Assembly (NCBI GenBank): GCA_031291645.1
Contig: JARLIQ010000069.1
Location: 1-46,290 of the forward strand
Reading direction: 5' to 3'
Source: Caulobacteraceae bacterium
GTDB taxonomy: Bacteria > Pseudomonadota > Alphaproteobacteria > Caulobacterales > Caulobacteraceae
DNA: 46,290 nt
The notes below the pieces were generated by a model, which worked only from the letters and a program-made list of their open reading frames with translations, had not been told where the DNA came from and made no database searches. Made by a program: the position numbers and the translations under genes. Shown here piece after piece: positions 7,774 to 22,500 of this stretch; positions within the stretch are counted from its first letter, which is position 1, and each line of letters opens with the position of its first letter.

Positions 7774-9092
7774 TTAGGCGAGCATGGTCAGGGGTTCTTC
7801 GACCATGGCCTTGAAGGCGGCGAGGAAGCGCGAGCCAATGGCGCCGTCGACGACGCGGTGGTCGCAGGTCAGGGTGACCGTCATCACCGTGGCGATGGCC
7901 AGCTGGTCGCCGCGCACGACTGGCCGCTTCTCGCCGGCCCCGACGCTGAGGATCGCGCCCTGCGGCTCGTTGATGATCGAGGCGAAGGCCTTGATGCCGA
8001 ACATGCCAAGGTTGGACACGGTGAAGGTGCCGCCCTGGAACTCCTCGGGCTTGAGCTTCTTGCTGCGCGCCCGTTCGGCCAGGTCCTTGGCCTCGGCGGC
8101 GATCTGGGCCAGGCCCTTGGTCTCGGCCGAGCGGATGATCGGGGTGATCAGCCCGTGCTCCAGCGCCACCGCCACGGCCACGTCGGCGTGGTGGTGCATG
8201 GCGATGCCGTCCGGCGTGTAGGAGGCGTTGGCCTCCGGCACGCGCCGCAGGGCGTTGGCGGCGGCCTTGATGACGATGTCGTTGACGCTGACCTTGATCC
8301 CGTCCTTCTCCAGAAGGGCGTTGATCCGCGCCCGGACCTCAAGCAGCCGGTCGATCTCCAGGTCGATGGTCAGCGGGAAGTGCGGCACGTCGCGGAAGCT
8401 GTCGGCCATCCGCCGGGCGACGGTCTTGCGCATGCCGTCGAGCGGGATGAGGTCGTAGGAGCCGGGGGCGATACCCATCTGCTCCAGGCTCTTGGCCTCG
8501 CGCGGTTCGGCGGCGGGCCGTGCAGCGGCCTTGGGCGCGGACGGCTGAGCGGCGGCCGGCAGGGCTTTCAGGCCCTCGACGTCGGCCCGGACGATCCGGC
8601 CGTGCGGGCCCGAGCCCTTGACCTGCGACAGATCGATCCCGGCCTGCTGGGCCAGGCGCCGGGCCAGCGGCGAGGCGAAGACCCTTCTCCCTTCCCCCTC
8701 GATGGGGGAAGGGTTGGGTTGGGGGTGCGCGCGCTGAGGCTCGGGCGAAGGACTCGGATTGGCGCCGGCGCCCGGAGCCGCCTCTTTCGGCTCGGCCTTG
8801 CCAGCACCCCCATCCCCGCCCCTTCCCCCATCGAGGGGGAAGGGAGAGGGGGCGCCCTCGCCGCTCAGACGGGCGATCGGGGCGTTGACCTTGACCCCCT
8901 CGGTCCCTTCCGGAACCAGGATGGCCTCGACCGTCCCCTCATCGACCGCCTCGACCTCCATGGTCGCCTTGTCGGTCTCGATCTCGGCGATGACGTCGCC
9001 GGAGGAGACCTTGTCGCCGGTCTTCACGTGCCATTTCGCCAGCGTCCCCTCTTCCATCGTCGGGGACAGGGCCGGCATCAGGATGTCGATGC

Positions 9093-9096
<4 letters not shown>
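7774..9096 (-). CDS. pdhC: Pyruvate dehydrogenase complex E2, dihydrolipoyl acetyltransferase, with repeat-derived linker
   Basis: This is a 440-residue E2. Residues 1-78 are a lipoyl domain with lipoyl Lys43 in ETDKATM. Residues about 139-175 form the E1/E3-binding domain ([29 protein letters not shown]). Residues about 205-440 are the acetyltransferase core, with the catalytic DHRVVDGA near the C-terminus. The linker between the first two domains (about 81-138) is not the usual Ala/Pro linker. It reads [15 protein letters not shown] ... [11 protein letters not shown] and is encoded by two inverted copies of a GC-rich palindromic repeat (see separate entry). The reading frame stays open. The start ATG overlaps the pdhB stop as ATGA, so translation is probably coupled. 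Confidence 0.96.
8682..8852. repeat. Two inverted copies of a palindromic repeat inside the pdhC coding sequence
   Basis: Copy 1 is at 8682-8728 and copy 2, in opposite orientation, at 8804-8852. A 28-nt stretch containing the hairpin CTTCCCC...GGGGAAG is identical between copy 1 and the reverse complement of copy 2, followed by a similar G-rich arm ending GGGGGTGC. About 75 bp separate them. Both copies lie in-frame within the E2 linker and introduce no stop codon. A related element with the same hairpin-plus-G-rich-arm plan is intergenic at 14188-14358, which argues for a dispersed repeat family in this genome. Confidence 0.85.
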
Positions 9097-10477
<1,381 letters not shown>

Positions 10478-10478
<1 letters not shown>

Positions 10479-11512
10479 CAGGCCGAGGCCTCCGCATAGA
10501 CTTCGGTATAGAGTTCGCCCGGCTCCGGCTCGGGGGCGGTGCGGGCGAATTCGGCGGCGTCGGCGACGATCTTCTTGACGTCGGCGTCGATCGCCTTGAG
10601 CGCCGCCTCGTCGGCGAGCCCGGCCTTCTCCAGCCGCTCCTGCAGGTGGTCGATCGGATCGCGCGTCTTGCGCACCTCGTCGACCTCCTCGCGCGTGCGG
10701 TACTTGGCCGGGTCGGACATCGAGTGGCCGCGATAGCGATAGGTCTTCATCTCCAGGATGAAGGGGCCATTGCCGCTGCGGGCGTGTTCGGCCGCCTTCG
10801 CGCCCGCGTCGCGCACCGCCAGCACGTCCATGCCGTCGACCTCGGCGCCGGGGATGTTGAAGCTGGCGCCGCGCTTGAACAGGTGGGTCTCGGACGAGGA
10901 GCGCTCGACGCTGGTGCCCATGGCGTACTGGTTGTTCTCGATCACGTAGACGACCGGCAGCCGCCACAGCTCGGCCATGTTGAAGCTCTCGTAGACCTGG
11001 CCCTGGTTGGCCGCGCCGTCGCCGAAATAGACGAAGGCGACCTTGCCGTTGTCGCGGTAGCGATTCGACAGGCCAAGACCGGTGCCCAGCGAGACCTGGG
11101 CGCCGACGATGCCGTGGCCGCCGTAGAAGTCGTGGCTGGTCGAGAACATGTGCATCGAGCCGCCCTTGCCCTTGGCGGCGCCGGCGGCCCGGCCCGTCAG
11201 CTCGGCCATCACCGCGCGCGGGTCCATGCCGCAGGCCAGCATGTGGCCGTGGTCGCGGTAGCCGGTGATCACCTGGTCGCCCGGCTGCTTGATCCCCTGC
11301 ATGCCGACCGCGATGGCTTCCTGGCCGATGTAGAGGTGGCAGAAGCCGCCGATCAGGCCCATGCCGTAGAGCTGGCCCGCGCGCTCCTCGAACCTTCGGA
11401 TGAGCAGCATCTCGCGATAGAAGCCGAGCAGTTCGTCCTTGTCGCCCAAGGACTTTTCAGCGGCCGGTTTGGCCGCAGCCGCGGGTTTCGAGCTCTTGGG
11501 CCCTTGCGCCAT
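10478..11512 (-). CDS. pdhA: Pyruvate dehydrogenase E1 alpha subunit
   Basis: The product is 344 residues from ATG 11512. I preferred this start because AGGGAGA lies 5 nt upstream, whereas an ATG nine codons earlier has no comparable site. The N-terminus is an Ala/Lys-rich tail ([19 protein letters not shown]). The E1 alpha fold follows, with the thiamine diphosphate/Mg motif [15 protein letters not shown] ... IENN at about residues 168-200 and the YRGHSMSDP loop, the site of E1 phosphorylation in eukaryotes. It partners with PdhB to decarboxylate pyruvate. It is followed by pdhB with a one-base overlap. The 73 nt between ftsB and pdhA may hold a promoter, though ftsB lies on the same strand and could be co-transcribed. 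Confidence 0.97.
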
Positions 11513-11585
11513 AAACGTCTCCCTGACGGGGACCGCCATGGCCGCGCCCGTCGCACGCCTGGGCCGTGACGCTTACGTCGCGTCA

Positions 11586-11882
11586 CTAGCCCCCGGTGCG
11601 GATCACATAGTCCCTGGGATCGGCGAAGCCTAGGACCGAACGCGCACGCTCGTCCAAAAGATCGGCCGAAAGGTGGTCGTCGCGCAGCAGGCGGGCGCGA
11701 ACCTCCAGCTCCTGGCGCTCTCCGCGCAGGCGGGCCAGTTCGGCGGTCTTGGCCTCCAGGGTCTCGTTGCGGCTGTTCAGCGACAGCAGGCCGCGATCGC
11801 CCGTCAGCGCCTGGAAACCGAAATAAAAGATCAGGAACGCCAGCAAGGCCGTCGGCAGGTAGGATCTCAGGCGCGCGAGCAT
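11586..11882 (-). CDS. ftsB: FtsB/DivIC-family septum formation protein
   Basis: The product is 98 residues. It has a short cytoplasmic N-terminus, one membrane helix (about residues 9-26, LPTALLAFLIFYFGFQAL), then a periplasmic coiled coil rich in Glu, Leu and Arg (about 32-70), and the conserved ARSVLGFADPRDYVI C-terminus. This is the architecture of FtsB, which joins FtsL and FtsQ in the divisome. The eno-ftsB-pdhA order is typical of alphaproteobacteria. Its upstream region contains an inverted repeat with two GANTC sites, noted separately, which could link its expression to CcrM methylation. Confidence 0.9.
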   Translation of the reverse strand: MLARLRSYLPTALLAFLIFYFGFQALTGDRGLLSLNSRNETLEAKTAELARLRGERQELEVRARLLRDDHLSADLLDERARSVLGFADPRDYVIRTGG

Positions 11883-11895
11883 GGGCGTTTCGAGA

Positions 11896-11933
11896 GGCGA
11901 CTCAAGGACCGAAGCTGATCCCCTAGAGTCGCC
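11896..11933. promoter_or_regulatory. Inverted repeat with two GANTC methylation sites upstream of ftsB
   Basis: GGCGACTC at 11896-11903 is the exact reverse complement of GAGTCGCC at 11926-11933, with a 22-nt spacer. Each arm holds a GANTC (GACTC 11899-11903, GAGTC 11926-11930), the CcrM methyltransferase target in Caulobacterales. It lies 14-51 nt upstream of the ftsB start and downstream of the eno stop. A regulatory role is inferred from position only. Confidence 0.4.
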
Positions 11934-11976
11934 CTACGTGCTTAACGGAGTGTTGCTCGCGCCCGTCGCGCGGGGC

Positions 11977-14551
<2,575 letters not shown>

Positions 14552-14886
14552 GGAAAGGCTCTTTCGGCGAATGACGGAACCGCCGGAAGCCTGGGGCCGC
14601 CGACGCGAGCGGGCGTGTATGCCTCAAATGCCTCCGCGCTTCAAGCGCTTCGACCGGGCGAGCAGGGCGACGAACACGCGTTAACAAGACGCTGAACTGT
14701 ACCTCGATCGTCATCCCGGACGCCCCTTGGGGCGATCCGGGACCTAGGGGACCGGGTGCGAACCCCCTGGGTCCCGGCTCTGCGCTGCGCTCCGGCCGGG
14801 ATGACGAGGAAAGGTGAGGCCGCGTGATCCCGAGTTCGGCGCCTCAACCCGGCAAGCGCTCCAACCACAAGGCGCACGCCCGTAGG
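14552..14886. other. 335-bp intergenic region between rpmF and pyrG
   Basis: No coding sequence is supported here. The rpmF-proximal half (14552-14700) should hold the rpmF promoter: on the minus strand a CTTGAA/CATACA pair with 18-nt spacing precedes the gene, next to a direct repeat of GAAGCGC. The pyrG-proximal half holds the inverted-repeat element at 14709-14806, followed by about 80 bp of unremarkable sequence downstream of the pyrG stop. Confidence 0.6.
14709..14806. repeat. Inverted-repeat element (REP/MITE-like), about 98 bp
   Basis: The element is bounded by CGTCATCCCGG (14709-14719) and its inverted copy CCGGGATGACG (14796-14806). Internally CGCCCC-TT-GGGGCG forms a hairpin, and GGGACCTAGGGG pairs imperfectly with CCCCCTGGGTCCC. 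The layout of terminal inverted repeats and nested hairpins in a non-coding gap is that of a small non-autonomous repeat. Its presence elsewhere in the genome is expected but not seen in this window. Confidence 0.7.
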
Positions 14887-17227
<2,341 letters not shown>

Positions 17228-17341
17228 GAGGGACGAACTTCGATTGGCGCGGGGCGCTTCGCCCTCGCAAACAGCCGGCCCATCTATCATCAACGCGGGG
17301 AAGGCGCCAGCCAGCCTGGCGGGCCGCGCGCGGAGGCCGCG

Positions 17342-17860
17342 ATGATCCTCGCCGCCCAGCGCCTGACGCTCGCTCCCCTGACCTTGGACGACGCGCCCGA
17401 CCTGTACGCCCTGATGAGCGACGCCGAGGCCATGGCGTTCCGCGACGCGGTCGAGATCACCGACGCGGCGGCCGCCGCGGACCTGCTGGCCGATCGGCTG
17501 GCGGCGGTCGCCGAGGGCGTGGCGCTGCACTGGGCGCTGCGGCGCAACGACGACGGCGCCTTCCTGGGATGCTGCGAGTTGTCGGACATCGACCGGCATC
17601 ACCGGCGGGCGGCGACCGGCTTTCTGGTGGCCCGCGCGCACTGGGGCGCGGACTATGAGCTGGAGGCGATGCACGCGGTGATCAGCCACGCCGCCCAGGC
17701 GCTCAGGCTCCGGCGCCTCTCGGCCAGCGCCCACCTGGCCGACCACCACGCGATCACGGTGCTGCAGCAGCTGGGTTTCCGCCGCGAGGGCGTGCTGCGC
17801 GGCGCCGTCGTGCGCGACGGCGAGCGGCGCGACGGCCTGGTGATGGGGCTTTCGCTGTAG
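17342..17860 (+). CDS. GNAT-family N-acetyltransferase (RimJ/RimL type)
   Basis: The product is 172 residues from ATG 17342. It follows the RimJ/RimL-like GNAT pattern: an N-terminal RLTLAPLTLDDAPDLYALMSD, the central LGCCELSDIDRHHRRAATGFLV strand region, and the C-terminal HHAITVLQQLGFRREGVLR, equivalent to the N..S..v.eKlGF..EG acetyl-CoA motif. It probably acetylates an alpha-amino group of a protein or a small amine, but the substrate cannot be predicted. The gene stands alone between secG (divergent) and tpiA (convergent, 9-nt gap) and may be an insertion into the tpiA-secG pair. Confidence 0.88.
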   Translation: MILAAQRLTLAPLTLDDAPDLYALMSDAEAMAFRDAVEITDAAAAADLLADRLAAVAEGVALHWALRRNDDGAFLGCCELSDIDRHHRRAATGFLVARAHWGADYELEAMHAVISHAAQALRLRRLSASAHLADHHAITVLQQLGFRREGVLRGAVVRDGERRDGLVMGLSL

Positions 17861-17869
17861 CCTAGCGGG

Positions 17870-18613
17870 TCACGCTGCCCGGATGATGGCCAGGAAGTCG
17901 GCCGCCTTCAGCGAGGCGCCGCCGACCAGGGCGCCGCCGACCTCGGCCGCGCCGAGGATCTCGGCCGCGTTGGCCGGCTTGACCGAGCCGCCATAGAGGA
18001 TCGGCGCGCGCGCGCCGGCCGCGCCCAGGGCCTCGACCAGGGTCCGGCGGATGGCCGCGTGGACCGCCTCGATCGCCTCGATGGTCGGCGTCAGGCCGGT
18101 GCCGATGGCCCAGACCGGCTCGTAGGCCACCGCGAAGGCCGTCTCGCCCAGGCCCGCCGGGACCGAGCCCCTCACCTGCCGGGCCACCACCTCCAGCGCC
18201 GCGCCGGCTTCGCGCTGGGCCAGGGTCTCACCGACGCAGATGATCGGCTCCAGGCCGGCGCGCAGGGCCGCCAGGGCCTTGGCCGCCACCTGGGCGTCGT
18301 CTTCGCCATAGGCCGCGCGCCGCTCGGAATGGCCGACGATGACCAGCCGCGCCCCGGCGTCGGCCAGCATCTCGGCGCTGACGTCGCCGGTGAAGGCGCC
18401 CGCGTGCTCGGAATGGCAGTCCTGGCCGCCGACCAGCACCGCCGATTCGGCCAGGGCGTCGGCCATCCGCGCCAGCAGCGTCGCCGGCGGGCAGAGCGCG
18501 ACCCGCGTCCCGGCCGGGGTTTCGGCCAGGGCCGCCGCCAGGGCCCGCGCCTCGCCCAGGTCGGCCGCCAGGCCGTTCATCTTCCAGTTTCCGGCGATCA
18601 GCGGCGCGGGCAT
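17870..18613 (-). CDS. tpiA: Triosephosphate isomerase
   Basis: The product is 247 residues from ATG 18613. It shows the N-terminal catalytic lysine in IAGNWKMN, the electrophilic histidine in VIVGHSERR, the catalytic glutamate in AYEPVWAIGTG, and the phosphate-binding ILYGGSVKPANA near the C-terminus. It interconverts dihydroxyacetone phosphate and glyceraldehyde 3-phosphate. GGAG about 9 nt upstream could be its ribosome binding site. It is divergent from the PpiD-like gene, with 268 bp between. Confidence 0.98.
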   Translation of the reverse strand: MPAPLIAGNWKMNGLAADLGEARALAAALAETPAGTRVALCPPATLLARMADALAESAVLVGGQDCHSEHAGAFTGDVSAEMLADAGARLVIVGHSERRAAYGEDDAQVAAKALAALRAGLEPIICVGETLAQREAGAALEVVARQVRGSVPAGLGETAFAVAYEPVWAIGTGLTPTIEAIEAVHAAIRRTLVEALGAAGARAPILYGGSVKPANAAEILGAAEVGGALVGGASLKAADFLAIIRAA

Positions 18614-18704
18614 GAGTAGGGGCTCCGGGTCGAATGCAAAGCTTGCGTGACGCCCTAGGTCATGGCCGCGCGCCTGTCCACGCCGCCGACGCGCGCCGGA
18701 ACGC

Positions 18705-18734
18705 TTGCCGGGGCTCGTGCGGCTCAACTATACC
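18705..18734 (+). promoter_or_regulatory. Candidate promoter for the ppiD-like/trpE transcript
   Basis: TTGCCG (18705-18710) and TATACC (18729-18734) are separated by 18 nt in the tpiA/ppiD divergent gap. This would leave a 5' leader of about 140 nt. It is a sequence match only; nothing else in the gap stands out. Confidence 0.3.
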
Positions 18735-18881
18735 GCCTCACGGCCGCCCTCCGCGCGCCCGCGCCGCCATCCGGCCACCGATCGGCCGGACAGCGTCGCC
18801 AAGCCTCAAGTCGAGGCCCTTCTCGCCCGCGAGGGACGCCATTTCGGCGGCGAATGGCCTCGATCAACCGGATCCGCGTCC

Positions 18882-20822
18882 ATGCTCGCCTTCTTCCGCG
18901 CCATCTCGAAGTCCTGGGTCGCCAACGTCTTCTTCGTGGTGCTGATCATCAGCTTCGCCGCCTGGGGCATCCGTGACGCCTTCCACCCGCAGATCAGCAC
19001 CGCGGTGGTGAGCGCCGGCTCGCACGAGATCCAGCCGGCCGACTTCAAGCGGATGTTCGAGAACTACCGCAAGCAGATGATGCAGCAGAGCGGCCAGATG
19101 ATGACGGCCCAGGACGCGGTCGCGGCGGGCGTCGACCAGCGCATGCTGCAGGAGCTGTCCGGCAGCGAGGCGCTGGCGGAGTTCATCCACCGGCTGGGCA
19201 TCCTGCCCTCGGACAAGCTGGTCGCCGACCAGTTGAAGAAGCAGCCGATGTTCTTCGACAGCGTCACCGGCAAGTTCGACGAGAAGGCCTACGAGCAGAC
19301 CCTGGCCGAGAACGGCCTGACCCCCGACAAGTTCCTGGCGTCGCTCACCGACGAGATCGCCCAGGACCATCTGGGCGCGGGCCTGGCGGCCGGGCTGAAG
19401 CAGCCCCTGGCCTATGGCGCGGTCGTGGCCGGCTTCCAGCTCGAAGGCCGCACCCTCAGCTACTTCCTGCTCGATCCGCACAACGTCCAGCCGCCGTCCC
19501 TGCCGACCGACCAGCAGCTGCAGGCGCTGATCAACCAGCACGCCGACCAGCTGAAGCGGCCGGAGATGCGGGTCCTGAGCGTGGTCCGCCTCAGCGCCAA
19601 GGCGCTGGCGCCCAGCCTGACGCCGAACCCGGCCGACCTGCAGAAGATGTACAACTTCCGCAAGGACAGCCTGTCCACGCCGGAAAAGCGCTCGCTGGTC
19701 GAGATCCCGGCCAAGGACGCCGCCACCGCCCAGGCCATCGCCGCCAGGCTGCAGGCCGGCCAGGCGGCCGACGTTGTGGCCAAGGCCTATGGCGTGCAGC
19801 CGATCGCCTACACCGACGCGCCCAAGTCCGCCGTCGCCGACCCCAAGGTGGCCGACGTCGCTTTCGGCCTGCAGAACGGCCAGGTCAGCGGGGCGGTCCA
19901 GACCGGCCTGGCCGGCCTCGCGGTGGTCAAGGTGACCGCCGTCACCCCGGCCAAGGCCGCGAGCTTCGACGAACTGAAGCCGCAGCTGGAGGCCCAGGCC
20001 CGGTCCGACATGGCCACCCAGAAGATCTATGACCAGGTGCAGAAGTACGACGACGCCCATTCGACCGGCGCGACCCTGGCCGACGCGGCGCGCGCGGCCG
20101 GCGCGGCGCCGGTCCAGCTCGGCCCGATTTCGGCCCAGGGCGTGGGTTCGGACGGCCAGCCGGTCCAGGGCCTGTCGCCCAAGCTGCTGAAGCAGGCCTT
20201 CGCCCTGGCCGCCAACGGCGAGAGCGACATGATGGACGACGGCGCCGGCGAATATTTCGCCGTCCACGTCGACAAGGTGATCGCCCCGGCGGTCCCCGCC
20301 CTGGACGAGATCCGCAAACCCCTCACCCAGTACTGGATGAGCCAGGAGATGATCCGCCGGCTGAACGCACGCGCCGGCGAGCTGGCCGCCAAGATACGGA
20401 AGGGCGAGACCCTGGAGGCCGCCGCCGCCGAGGTCCACGCCCAGGTCGGCCACGCGGTCGGCGTGACCCGCGTCTCGATGCAGCAGAACCACTCCCTGGG
20501 CCAGGCCCTGGCCGAGCAGCTGTTCACCGCCAAGGCCGGCGACATCATCACCGGCCAGACCGCGCAGATCCCGGTGATGGTGGCGCGGCTCGACTCCGTC
20601 AGCCCGCCCGCGCCCGCCGAGGCCGCCCGCATGGTGGTCGCCCAGCGCGACCGGGCCACCTCCCAGATGTTCGCCGACCTCGGCGAGGCGGTGACCGCGG
20701 CGGCCAAGACCGCGGTCAAACCGACCTCGGACCTCAACCGCGCGCGCACCGCCATGGGCGTGTCGCCGGACGACCTGCCCAAGGCCGCCGCCAGCGGCGC
20801 CAAGCCCGCGAGAGCGCCGTGA
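18882..20822 (+). CDS. PpiD/SurA-like periplasmic peptidyl-prolyl isomerase (membrane-anchored)
   Basis: The product is 646 residues from ATG 18882. An N-terminal membrane anchor (about residues 12-32, VANVFFVVLIISFAAWGI) is followed by a SurA-N-like chaperone region (QPADFKRMFENYRKQM ...). A parvulin-like rotamase region starts around residue 265 (TPEKRSLVEIPAKD ... FGLQNGQVSGAVQTGLAGLAVVKV). A second, less conserved C-terminal region includes ALAEQLFTAKAGDIITG. The architecture and size match PpiD, which assists proteins emerging from SecYEG into the periplasm. Parvulin catalytic residues look weakly conserved, so chaperone function may dominate. The stop overlaps the trpE GTG as GTGA, an unusual coupling of envelope folding and tryptophan synthesis genes that is nevertheless common in alphaproteobacteria. 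Confidence 0.88.
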   Translation: MLAFFRAISKSWVANVFFVVLIISFAAWGIRDAFHPQISTAVVSAGSHEIQPADFKRMFENYRKQMMQQSGQMMTAQDAVAAGVDQRMLQELSGSEALAEFIHRLGILPSDKLVADQLKKQPMFFDSVTGKFDEKAYEQTLAENGLTPDKFLASLTDEIAQDHLGAGLAAGLKQPLAYGAVVAGFQLEGRTLSYFLLDPHNVQPPSLPTDQQLQALINQHADQLKRPEMRVLSVVRLSAKALAPSLTPNPADLQKMYNFRKDSLSTPEKRSLVEIPAKDAATAQAIAARLQAGQAADVVAKAYGVQPIAYTDAPKSAVADPKVADVAFGLQNGQVSGAVQTGLAGLAVVKVTAVTPAKAASFDELKPQLEAQARSDMATQKIYDQVQKYDDAHSTGATLADAARAAGAAPVQLGPISAQGVGSDGQPVQGLSPKLLKQAFALAANGESDMMDDGAGEYFAVHVDKVIAPAVPALDEIRKPLTQYWMSQEMIRRLNARAGELAAKIRKGETLEAAAAEVHAQVGHAVGVTRVSMQQNHSLGQALAEQLFTAKAGDIITGQTAQIPVMVARLDSVSPPAPAEAARMVVAQRDRATSQMFADLGEAVTAAAKTAVKPTSDLNRARTAMGVSPDDLPKAAASGAKPARAP

Positions 20823-22351
20823 CCCCCTCCCCCAGTCTCGACGACTTCCGCCAGGCCTATAACGCCGGCCGGCCCCAGCTGGTCTGGACCCGGATCGTCG
20901 ACGACCTGGAGACGCCGGTTTCGGCCTATCTGAAGATCGCGCGGGGCGAGCCCTACGCCTTCCTGTTCGAATCGGTCGAGGGCGGCGCCTGGCGTGGCCG
21001 CTATTCGGTGGTGGCCATGCGGCCGGACCTGATCTGGCGCTGCCGCGGCCAGAAGGCCGAGGTCAGCGAAGGCGCGGACCTCGCCGCCGGCCGCTTCCGG
21101 CCCGAGGTCGAGCCGGCGCTGGACGCCCTGCGCGACCTGGTCGCCCGCTCGCGGATGGAGATGCCCAAGGGCCTGCCGCCGATGTCGGCGGGGGTGTTCG
21201 GGGCTCTGGGCTACGACATGGTCCGGCTGGTCGAGCGGTTGCCGCACGTCAATCCGGACCCGCTGGACCTGCCCGACGCGATCATGATCCGGCCCTCGGT
21301 GGTCGCCATCTTCGATTCGATCGGCCAGGAGATCACCCTGGCGACCACGGTCCGGCCGGCGGGCGAAGGCGCCGACGCCGCCTACGCCGCGGCGGCCGAG
21401 CGGCTGGAGGCGGTGATCGCGGACCTGCGCCGCCCGCTGCCGCCCGCGCCCGAGCGCGAGCCCGCCGCGCCGCAGCCGTTCGAAAGCGACGTCAGCCGCG
21501 CCGCCTACGGCGAGATCGTCGAGCGGTGCAAACGCTACATCGAGGCCGGCGACATCTTCCAGGTGGTGCCGAGCCACCGGTTCCATTCGCCCTTTCCGGG
21601 CCAGCCCTTCGCCCTCTACCGCTCGCTGCGTCGGCTGAACCCGTCGCCGTTCATGTTCTTCCTCAACTTCGGCGGCTTCCAGCTGGTCGGCTCGAGCCCC
21701 GAGATCCTGGTGCGGCTGCGCGACGGCAAGATCACCATCCGGCCGCTCGCCGGCACCCGGCCGCGCGGCGCGACGCCCGAGGAGGACGCGGCGCTGGAGC
21801 AGGAACTGCGGGCCGATCCCAAGGAGCGGGCCGAGCACCTGATGCTGCTCGACCTGGGCCGCAACGACGTCGGCCGCGTCGCCATGCTGCGCCAGGCGGG
21901 CGCCAACGCCCCGGCCGAGGCGGCCAGGGGCCCCAACGTGCGGGTCACCGAGAGCTTCACCATCGAGCGCTACAGCCACGTCATGCACATCGTCTCGAAC
22001 GTCGAGGGCGATGCGCCCGAAGGCGTCGATCCGGTCGACGTGCTGATGGCCGCCCTGCCCGCCGGCACCCTCTCCGGCGCCCCCAAGGTGCGGGCGATGG
22101 AGATCATCGACGAGATGGAGCAGGTCAAGCGCGGCATCGGCTACGCCGGCGCGGTCGGCTATTTCGGCGCGGACGGCAGCGTCGACACCTGCATCGTGCT
22201 GCGCACGGCCCTGGTGAAGGACGAGGTGATGTACGTCCAGGCCGGCGGCGGCGTGGTGGCGGACAGCGACCCGGACGCGGAGTACGAGGAAACCTTGCAC
22301 AAGTCGCGGGCGCTGCGTCGCGCGGCCGAAGAGGCGTGGCGCTTCGACTGA
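20819..22351 (+). CDS. trpE: Anthranilate synthase component I
   Basis: The product is 510 residues, starting GTG 20819, which overlaps the upstream stop by 4 nt. The N-terminal anthranilate synthase I domain carries the feedback-site-like region ESVEGG (about residues 52-57). The C-terminal chorismate-binding domain has QVVPSHRF, FFLNFGGFQLVGSSPEILVR, the GTRPRG loop, DLGRNDVGRV and LPAGTLSGAPKVRAMEIIDE. It converts chorismate to anthranilate using ammonia from TrpG. It is not fused to TrpG; that subunit is at 30682, about 8.3 kb away beyond an efflux cassette. No trp leader peptide can precede it because it overlaps the foldase gene. Confidence 0.97.
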   Translation: MTPSPSLDDFRQAYNAGRPQLVWTRIVDDLETPVSAYLKIARGEPYAFLFESVEGGAWRGRYSVVAMRPDLIWRCRGQKAEVSEGADLAAGRFRPEVEPALDALRDLVARSRMEMPKGLPPMSAGVFGALGYDMVRLVERLPHVNPDPLDLPDAIMIRPSVVAIFDSIGQEITLATTVRPAGEGADAAYAAAAERLEAVIADLRRPLPPAPEREPAAPQPFESDVSRAAYGEIVERCKRYIEAGDIFQVVPSHRFHSPFPGQPFALYRSLRRLNPSPFMFFLNFGGFQLVGSSPEILVRLRDGKITIRPLAGTRPRGATPEEDAALEQELRADPKERAEHLMLLDLGRNDVGRVAMLRQAGANAPAEAARGPNVRVTESFTIERYSHVMHIVSNVEGDAPEGVDPVDVLMAALPAGTLSGAPKVRAMEIIDEMEQVKRGIGYAGAVGYFGADGSVDTCIVLRTALVKDEVMYVQAGGGVVADSDPDAEYEETLHKSRALRRAAEEAWRFD

Positions 22352-22363
22352 TCCGGTCGCTTC

Positions 22364-22425
22364 GCTTCAGTGCTGAAGCATTGCCGGTAACTTCCGCAAC
22401 TAACTATTTTTTCTGAAATTTTCTT
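22364..22425 (+). promoter_or_regulatory. Hairpin and AT-rich promoter-like tract between trpE and the GT9 gene
   Basis: GCTTCAG-TG-CTGAAGC (22364-22379) is a perfect 7-bp hairpin just after trpE. It is followed at once by TTGCCG (22381-22386) and an A/T-rich tract with ACTATT (22403-22408, 16-nt spacer) and a T-run. It can be read as a promoter for the GT9 gene at 22501. The hairpin alone lacks an adjacent T-run, so terminator function is doubtful. Confidence 0.35.
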
Positions 22426-22500
22426 GCCCCGTTTCGGCCGTGAGCATGGCTGAAGGTCCCGCCGGGCCGCTGTCGTCGCGGCCGAACGCCAGGGCCGCCC

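Noticed and set aside
18705-18881. N-terminal extension of the PpiD-like protein to a start before 18882
   Set aside because: The extra residues are Arg/Pro/Ser-rich and would place the membrane anchor about 70 residues from the N-terminus. ATG 18882 directly precedes the anchor, as in PpiD.
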